DNA from: Rhodamnia argentea
Taxonomy: Eukaryota > Streptophyta > Magnoliopsida > Myrtales > Myrtaceae
Assembly (NCBI RefSeq): GCF_020921035.1
Contig: NC_063157.1
Coordinates: forward strand, 12,188,001 to 12,252,000
Direction: 5' to 3'
DNA: 64,000 nt
The translations under genes and the position numbers were made by a program. This document shows, piece after piece, positions 57,721-64,000 of this stretch. Under the pieces are notes generated by a model, which did no database searches, was not told the DNA's origin, and saw nothing but the letters and a program-made list of their open reading frames with translations. Within the stretch, counting starts at the first letter, position 1, and each line of letters begins with the position of its first letter.

Positions 57721-59775
57721 GAGGGGATACTGTCTTTCCTTATCTATGTAAAGTGACAACTATTTGGCCCGCTATGAAATTCATGAGTTTTACGTGGCCA
57801 TTCGGCAAGAGAAAGGGACAGTGTTTGGAAATATGTCGGATACGTCATTGTGCCACACGATTACGACGCTTCAAAAGGCCATGAAGATGCATCATTACAT
57901 CGTAATTTCTCACAATACTCTACAAACCGGCTTAGTACTCGATTAAGAAACGGGACATCGAGTCAGTTGATCTATCAAAAAACTCATATTTGATGGGCTA
58001 AGTCATTATATTGATTAAATATGTTTGGTAAATGTGTTATAAATGGGTTTAGAAAGGCAAAATCGAAAAATATGTCGGTGTTAGATGTGCATACAGTTTA
58101 CCAAAATCAAATCCAACTTTGTGACTCTCTCTCCACCCTCTACGAGAAAATAATGGACTTCTTAGACTGTTGCAAGTTCATAGAAGTCTTAATGGGCCCG
58201 CAAAATGGGTCCGACTTCATCCATATCGAAATATCAAGACGGCTTCTTTTTCTCCATTATTTTTTACTTTTATTAATCTTGTAACTTTCGACTCTTAGTT
58301 ATTGAAGTATATCTTTCCTCGGTCATATTTGTCGTTGTTCAATCTTATGTAATAATCTAAGCTTAGTTCTTGTCATTGCAATCCATGGTCAACATTAATC
58401 ATCCTCTTCTATTTTTACATTCCATTTAACTGAAATTTCAATTCATCCACGTTCGTTCTTGTGATTTATAAATATACTACCGAGTTTTAACTTTATCTTA
58501 TTTGTCATTAACAAAAAAACTGAAAAATCCTATTCAAACAATGAAAGCCAACTCTTTAGCATCTTATAGTCGAAATAGCTATTTTCTCCGGACAACACAT
58601 GAAAAGCTCAAAGTGAATTAACTTGGTGGATACAAATTTTCACAAATTTGATTAAATATGAAAATATTTTTGTAAATGAGTCATGCTCTTATGCGTCGGG
58701 TACGGATCATGAAGTCGCTAAATAGTCAATTTAGATTGGATCGTTTTCGAACTAAGCTCAAATTCGACCGATCCATCCATTTGACAGCCTTACTAATCAT
58801 CCGAGTGTACCGGTAAAAGTGTTTCGAGTACACTGATTGGCTCAACACGAATCTGGATGCCGAACTAATCGACTTTTCGATTATCTCTACGGGGTCTTTG
58901 CTGGACCTTTGGTCGGAGACTCGGAGTGGGGACTGTGGCGGGCGCATGCCGGGCGTCGTTTTCGTCGAAGATTGGCAGACCGTCGAGATTAACGTTAATG
59001 ATTAAACACTAGTAGTTTTTGGCTATAAAGCAAAGCAGTACAAAGACAAAAGTGGTGGGCAAAAAAAAAAAAAAAGGCTGCGAAATCTGACGGAAACGGA
59101 CGGAGGAAAAGGAGCGGTCGTGGGGCCCCCAAAAGCCGCCGTGGGAGAGAGAACGAAAGAAAAGAGACCAAAGAAAGGAACCCCGCCCCCAGCTCACGCG
59201 GGCCCCACTCCAGTCCACGGTGGTGGGCCGTGGGCTCCTTCTCAATCTCACATTTGGCATCTTTTATCTTTTTCCCTCTGTTTTTTTCTTTTTTTTAAAA
59301 AAAATTCCTTTTTGGGGAAAAAATGTCGGCCTCAAATTTTCTTTTCATAATATATTTTCATATAAATATTATTAGCTCCGAAGTTTGGCGATCCGACTTG
59401 TCGTTTTCTGCAGCTACATAACAACCTCTAATTCCAACCGTATATCGAAGTAGGTAACTAGTCACATGATCCGTCTTTCTACGCATGTGTATATACATAT
59501 GTAAAGTTTACATGCATTGCTTCATATATATATTACCTGGAGATGTAAGTTGTAACCCATCGCACGGTAAGTTTTATCGGCGTTCGTTTCAAAAAATAGA
59601 TATCACTTGCCCTTTTCTGATAAAAATTTCATAAAGAGATTCGTTACGAATGTAAACTTGTACGTACGAACGTGACTTGCCTAGCTCGAATTAAAGGTAA
59701 AAGTGTAAATACGATATTTTTTTAGCCTTTCGTATTTTTCTTAAATTACGTGATATAAAAAAAGGAACTAGCGGC
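57721..59775. other. Intergenic, no supported gene
   Basis: 57764-57945 is an open frame (plus) with weak gag-like composition but no diagnostic motif. 57960-58060 and 58650-58800 carry the dispersed 'gggtcataaa' / 'gacccatttgaca' family. 59040-59240 is purine-rich. No gene. Confidence 0.4.
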
Positions 59776-59961
59776 GAATGAGGTGTTAGGCGAGTTGGTG
59801 AGATCCCTGGGCCTTAAGACAATTAAGCTGATGAGGTTCTATGTTCGAATTTTTCCGGCAACATCTTGGGGGACTTAACCGGTGGCATTGACGTTTATAC
59901 CCCCACCACCCGAAGAATAATTCATTACACGTGAAAAATTTTGGTTATAAAAAAAAAAAAA
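59776..59961 (+). mobile_element. tRNA-derived SINE candidate
   Basis: A box-like TAGGCGAGTTGG (59787-59798) and B box-like TGTTCGAATTT (about 59842) are spaced as in polymerase III promoters. They are followed by about 100 bp of unrelated body and an A tail of about 17 (near 59949-59965). Flanks 'aaaggaactagc' and 'aaaggagccagc' could be an imperfect target duplication. Confidence 0.55.
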
Positions 59962-61282
59962 AAAAGGAGCCAGCAAAGCATCTTATCAGCATCAACAAAA
60001 AATTATGCCCCCCAAGTGTTTGATTCCACGACGCTATTCCCTTTGCACGTCAAAGCGCACCGGATTCCATGACTTTCTTAGCAAATTTCCTCTTCGTTTC
60101 CCCCCCTTCCTTTTTTCTGATTTATTTTGGGTAAGTTCGGATTCGGGGCTATATTTAGGAAATTGATCCCCCAGACGTCAATTTGATGGACCGATCTCGT
60201 CCGCTTAGCATCGTGGACGTTGCACGACATGAATCGATCGGGGTCATGTTCGGCGGTTGTTTTTTTGTTTGAGAATATCGAGATGCCTTTCTCTTGTCCC
60301 AATCGATGCTGACATAAAAAAAATGAAAAAAAAAATGTCAGCTCGATTATTGAAGTCCTTTTTGGATGTATGGACACCAAAAAAAGATGAAAAATAAAAC
60401 TTTACAAAAAAAAAAAAATTTAAAGTACTTAAAGTTACGTCAACAATTTGCCCTTTCCCTCTATATGCTTTGTCCGGCCATTTTTCACCTTACTTCATAT
60501 AAAATTATAAACCTATATATATATATATATATGCATATTTTCGAGAAATATTGTCATGTATGCATGTCGAGCTGAAATAAGGTAAGTAACTAAATAATTA
60601 CGGAGATGAATTATCTCTTACGCGTAAAGAAAAAAAAAAAAAACAAAACGTTCTTCTGAAAAGATTTTTTTTATTTTTTATTTTTTATTTTTGGTATGAA
60701 AAAGTTTTGGAGGAGGAGAGGTTACCCCATTTTTAGGCAGAGGTTTTTTAGTTTCGTCTAAAAATATGACGTGAATTTACGTCTAGCCCAATTACGGAGT
60801 ATCGAAGAAAAATAGTAAAATTCACGACACGTCGAGCGATACTAAAAAAAAAAAAAATTCTAAAAGTTTCTCAAATGTTCCGAATCGAACGTGCGTAAAC
60901 GTTCCTAGTGAGATCGGCCAAGGATCCGATCAATCGCCCGCGTGCTTTGTGGAAAGATACAGATCGTGTCGATCTTGAAGCCATCTAACTTCGCGGGTGG
61001 GTGGATGGATTTTCAGCAGTACACACGTCGTCAATCGGATGAGAAGGGCAGTACGGTCAATTCACTGCACGACACCCCTTGGGCAAAACGGGGGAGAAGG
61101 AGAATGAGAATGAGACGGAGAAAATCCAGAAACGGAAATCAATTGTGACCAGGGGTAAGGAAGTAATTTGCAAATCGACAAAATACGGAAATAGGGGGGA
61201 AAAAAAAAAGCAATAAATTATTCCGAGATGCGGCCCTTCCTGATTACACGCGAACGCGGAGGCAGCCGAGGACGCAACCCCC
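59962..61282. other. Upstream region of S-adenosylmethionine decarboxylase
   Basis: AT-rich with several A runs. (AT)n occupies about 60514-60532. 60900-61200 is purine-rich toward the promoter. No coding feature. Confidence 0.45.
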
Positions 61283-61290
61283 TATATAAA
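61283..61290 (+). promoter_or_regulatory. TATA box of S-adenosylmethionine decarboxylase
   Basis: TATATAAA in a GC-rich setting (CCCCCTATATAAAGCACC), 218 bp before the leader intron donor. Transcription would begin near 61315. A (CCG)n run of about eight units at 61406-61431 lies in the predicted leader. Confidence 0.7.
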
Positions 61291-61507
61291 GCACCCCCTC
61301 CCCCTCCTCTCCAGCCTCGCGAATACAAATCACGTAACACCCCGTCGGATTTGCAACAAACCCCTCTCTCGTTCGCCGCTCTCTCCCAGAAGTTCCTAGG
61401 GTTTCGCCGCCCGCCGCCGCCGCCGCCGCCGAATCAAGGGGATCTCCGATCAAATCAATCCTAGGCCCTCTCTCACGCGTCCTGCACGCGAGCTTCGATT
61501 CAGATCT

Positions 61508-62473
61508 GTAAGTTTTTGTCGTCGTGATCTCTTTTGTTCGATGTCCCTCTTTGGTTGATGGCTGAGTTTTGCTCTCTTGTTGGTTCCGGTTCCGCGCTGT
61601 TCGCCTTCTGGCGAAACGTATCGATGTGCCTTTGATTTTCCGTGGGTTTTTCGATGTTTCGCATGGCGATAGGCAGACAATCTTCTCTCTGTGGATTTTG
61701 CGCTTGGATCTTCTGCATAGGCAGAGAATCTTCTCTCTGTTATGTTGTTTTGATGGGAATTTTTTTGTTGTTTCCGTTTCCTCTGTATCACGAATTGGAA
61801 AAAAAAAAACGAGTTTTTTATTTTGTTAATGGATGTTTTGCGCAGTTTTCAGTTTTGTCCTTCGAAGTACAATTTCTTTTGGCCCAGCTTGATTGTGAAT
61901 CTGATAATCAGATATTTCCGATTTACTCTCGGATCCTGCTTGTCTCGAGAGATTTTTTTATTGTTGCCTAATGAATTGAAGGTTGTCCTTTCTGCGTTCT
62001 AGGGCTTTCTGTTCTTAATTTGATTTGTCATCTCGCTACTTGGCTCCTCGCCTGGTTGTACAATTTGAACCTTGCTCGATGGTCGAGCCCATTTAGGTTT
62101 AGGTTCATCACTGATCTCTTAAGATTGTGAAACCTGTTGCATGCTCACTCCGTAATCTACGTTATTCGTTTTGAGACTTCTGCTTCCTTAGGTTGATGAT
62201 GGGCTCGTATGATTGTGCTTCTTTTGTAAAATTGCCTTTTTGATTTAATTTTGATTGTAGATTCGTCTCTTTCATTGCAGACTGTATCTTTCCTTGCACA
62301 GCAAATTTGACCATTAATTTATATGTGCATGTTGATGAATGTCAAAACTGTGTGTTTTTGGAGCTCTGCATTGCTTTGTTTATTTGGTTCATTGGAAGAT
62401 GCTTACGGTTGTTTCTTTTCTGAACTTTTGGTGTCTAACAAGTACTGATATGCTCATCTGATTGTTTGAGCAG
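61508..62473 (+). other. Leader intron of S-adenosylmethionine decarboxylase
   Basis: A consensus donor GTAAGT at 61508 and acceptor TTTGAGCAG ending at 62473 bound a T-rich 966-nt interval. Introns in the 5' leader are usual for plant genes of this family. The intron ends 9 nt before the tiny uORF. Confidence 0.75.
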
Positions 62474-62482
62474 GAAAACTGA

Positions 62483-62491
62483 ATGAACTAA
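62483..62491 (+). CDS. Tiny uORF (Met-Asn-stop)
   Basis: ATGAACTAA. Its last A is the first base of the ATG of the next uORF, giving the one-base overlap (ATGAACTAATG) known from plant S-adenosylmethionine decarboxylase leaders. The tiny frame is thought to set how often ribosomes start on the small uORF, depending on polyamine level. Confidence 0.9.
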   Translation: MN

Positions 62492-62753
62492 TGGAGTCTA
62501 AAGGTGGGAAGAAGAAGTCTAGCAGTAGTAAATCCTTATTCTACGAAGCTCCCCTTGGTTACAGCATTGAAGACGTTCGCCCACACGGTGGCATCAAGAA
62601 GTTCAGATCAGCTGCTTACTCCAACGTATGTCACAATGTTCCTTGATCATTTCTTTTTTAGATTGTTTTCCTTTGAATTTGGGGCTTTTTAAGCCAAAAT
62701 GCTTGTCTGACATCTGCCTTTTCATTTTGCAGTGCGTGCGCAAGCCATCCTGA
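62491..62753 (+). CDS. Small inhibitory uORF of S-adenosylmethionine decarboxylase
   Basis: Two exons, 62491-62625 and 62733-62753 (donor GTATGT, acceptor TTTTGCAG, phase 0), give 51 residues. The peptide begins MESKGGKKKSSSS, continues LFYEAPLGYSIEDVRPHGG and ends NCVRKPS, the deeply conserved small uORF peptide of plant S-adenosylmethionine decarboxylase mRNAs. From work on this family, the peptide stalls ribosomes and lowers translation of the main frame when spermidine/spermine are high. The C-terminal residues needed for stalling are encoded by the second exon, so splicing is required to make the regulator. It lies 160 nt upstream of the main start. Confidence 0.95.
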
Positions 62754-62913
62754 GATTCTCCAAGCGTTATTCCTTTAGTTTCTGCAATCTTCTTCAAGTC
62801 ATAATAGCTGTAGTTCTGCTCTCTCTAGTTCCTTTCAACTTCTCTCATCCTCTCGTTCTCTCTCGCGACTCGTTCTCAATTGCTGGTACTTGACTTGCTT
62901 TCGGGAAGACGTG

Positions 62914-64000
62914 ATGGCACTGTCAGTTTCCGCCATCGGATTTGAAGGTTATGAAAAGAGGCTCGAGTTGACATTCTATGAGCCTGGAATCTTTGCTGAC
63001 CCTGAAGGAATGGGTCTTCGTTCATTGTCCAAATCCCAGTTGGATGAGTTTCTGAAACCAGCTGAGTGCACCATTGTTTCTTCGCTGTCAAATGAATTGG
63101 TTGACTCTTATGTGCTTTCGGAGTCTAGCCTCTTTGTGTACCCTTACAAACTCATCATCAAGACTTGCGGGACAACGAAATTACTTCTTTCCATTCCAGC
63201 CATCCTCAAATTGGCTGATTCCCTGTCCCTTTCTGTCAAGTCTGTGAGGTACACTCGTGGGAGCTTTATCTTCCCCGGTGCCCAGCATTTCCCTCATAGG
63301 AACTTCTCGGAGGAAGTAGCTGTCCTTGATAGCTACTTTGGTAACCTTGGTGCTGGCAGCAAGGCGTATTTGATGGGCAGTTCAGAAAAGGCTCAGAAAT
63401 GGCATGTTTACTCTGCTTCTGCTGAGAAGACGAGCCTCCTGCATTCAGTTTTCACTCTGGAAATGTCCATGACTGGTCTCGACAAGAAAAGGGCATCTGT
63501 CTTCTTCAAGGAGAACTCACCTTCTGCTGCAGCTATGACCGAGGAGTCTGGCATTCGGAAGATCCTTCCCGAGTCTGATATCTGCGATTTTGAGTTTGAT
63601 CCCTGTGGGTACTCCATGAATGCAATTGAAGGGGGTGCAATTTCTACCATCCATGTCACACCAGAAGATGGCTTCAGTTATGCCAGTTTCGAGGCTGTTG
63701 GCTATGATTTCAAGGCTGTGAATCTGTCGCAGCTTATCCAGAGGGTTTTGGTCTGCTTCGAGCCGGCTGAGTTCTCTGCGGCTCTCCATTACGATTCAGC
63801 TGATGAGGATCTGGTGTCGAGGTTCCCTCTTGACCCGAAGGGGTATAGTGCTGGAGAAACGAGTTGCGAGGTGCTTGGAAAAGGTGGTTCTATCATGTAC
63901 ACAAGCTTCGCCAGAGCAGGAAGCTGCGGATCTCCGAGGTCCATCCTGAAGTGCTGTTGGAGCGAGGACGAGAAAGATGAGGAAGTGGAAGAGAAAATAG
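62914..64000 (+). CDS. SAMDC: S-adenosylmethionine decarboxylase proenzyme, 3' end cut
   Basis: An uninterrupted 362 codons run into the window edge. The family is about 350-375 residues, so only a few are likely missing. The enzyme removes the carboxyl group of S-adenosylmethionine to supply aminopropyl groups for spermidine and spermine. It is made as a proenzyme that cuts itself at Glu-Ser to form beta and alpha chains with a pyruvoyl cofactor; the site is [12 protein letters not shown] (E70/S71). Other landmarks: the N-terminal [18 protein letters not shown], the segment [27 protein letters not shown], and the acidic [16 protein letters not shown] that acts as the plant PEST-like signature. 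No intron interrupts the coding frame, as is typical. The start is the first ATG after the small uORF. Translation is expected to be under uORF control. Confidence 0.97.
   Translation, partial: MALSVSAIGFEGYEKRLELTFYEPGIFADPEGMGLRSLSKSQLDEFLKPAECTIVSSLSNELVDSYVLSESSLFVYPYKLIIKTCGTTKLLLSIPAILKLADSLSLSVKSVRYTRGSFIFPGAQHFPHRNFSEEVAVLDSYFGNLGAGSKAYLMGSSEKAQKWHVYSASAEKTSLLHSVFTLEMSMTGLDKKRASVFFKENSPSAAAMTEESGIRKILPESDICDFEFDPCGYSMNAIEGGAISTIHVTPEDGFSYASFEAVGYDFKAVNLSQLIQRVLVCFEPAEFSAALHYDSADEDLVSRFPLDPKGYSAGETSCEVLGKGGSIMYTSFARAGSCGSPRSILKCCWSEDEKDEEVEEKI

Noticed and set aside
57764-57946. Plus-strand open frame with gag-like flavour (YEIHEFYVAIRQEKG)
   Set aside because: No zinc knuckle, protease or other diagnostic motif nearby; too short and AT-driven to support a call.

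Overview
This is a nuclear genome segment of a flowering plant, most likely a woody eudicot. The genes have GT-AG introns, and the proteins are plant-type: a TBL O-acetyltransferase, tryptophan synthase beta type 2, mitochondrial proline dehydrogenase, and S-adenosylmethionine decarboxylase with its plant-specific tandem uORF leader. Long AT-rich intergenic stretches are packed with small inverted-repeat elements. The species cannot be fixed from sequence alone. A Myrtales-type genome is a guess only.

Layout. 1-2077 (+): last exons of a coiled-coil, tail-anchored protein. 3778-5203 (-): a two-exon TBL/DUF231 acyltransferase. 7488-9695 (-): a five-exon tryptophan synthase beta type 2 with a leader intron. 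10780-15286: a 5'-truncated LINE with a 16-bp target-site duplication and several frameshifts. 16660-17310 (-): a nodulin-like MFS pseudogene. 17420-21002: a Ty1/copia remnant interrupted by two Harbinger-type MITEs in opposite orientation. 22098-28991: MULE-like MITEs and two DUF1262 copies, one a truncated duplicate and one nearly complete with a frameshift. 30393-33892 (-): a five-exon archaeal-type cofactor-independent phosphoglycerate mutase. 36080-36480 (-): a decayed copia gag piece. 41486-43847 (+): four-exon proline dehydrogenase. 44550-45067 (-): a tetraspanin pseudogene. 45100-60900: a gene desert with MITEs and a diverged duplicated block (about 48.64-51.56 kb and 54.55-56.52 kb). 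61283-64000 (+): S-adenosylmethionine decarboxylase, cut by the window end one nucleotide into codon 363.

The genes are individually regulated housekeeping or metabolic loci, not a cluster. Proline dehydrogenase and S-adenosylmethionine decarboxylase both belong to stress-linked amino-acid/polyamine metabolism, but nothing in the sequence links them. I found no undescribed multi-gene system. The most informative signals are post-transcriptional (uORF leaders) and transposon archaeology: exact target-site duplications, paralogous empty sites, and a duplicated gene fragment between repeat arms.

Exon boundaries were placed by eye from GT/AG sites, frame continuity and family resemblance. Family assignments rest on recognised motifs, not on database searches.
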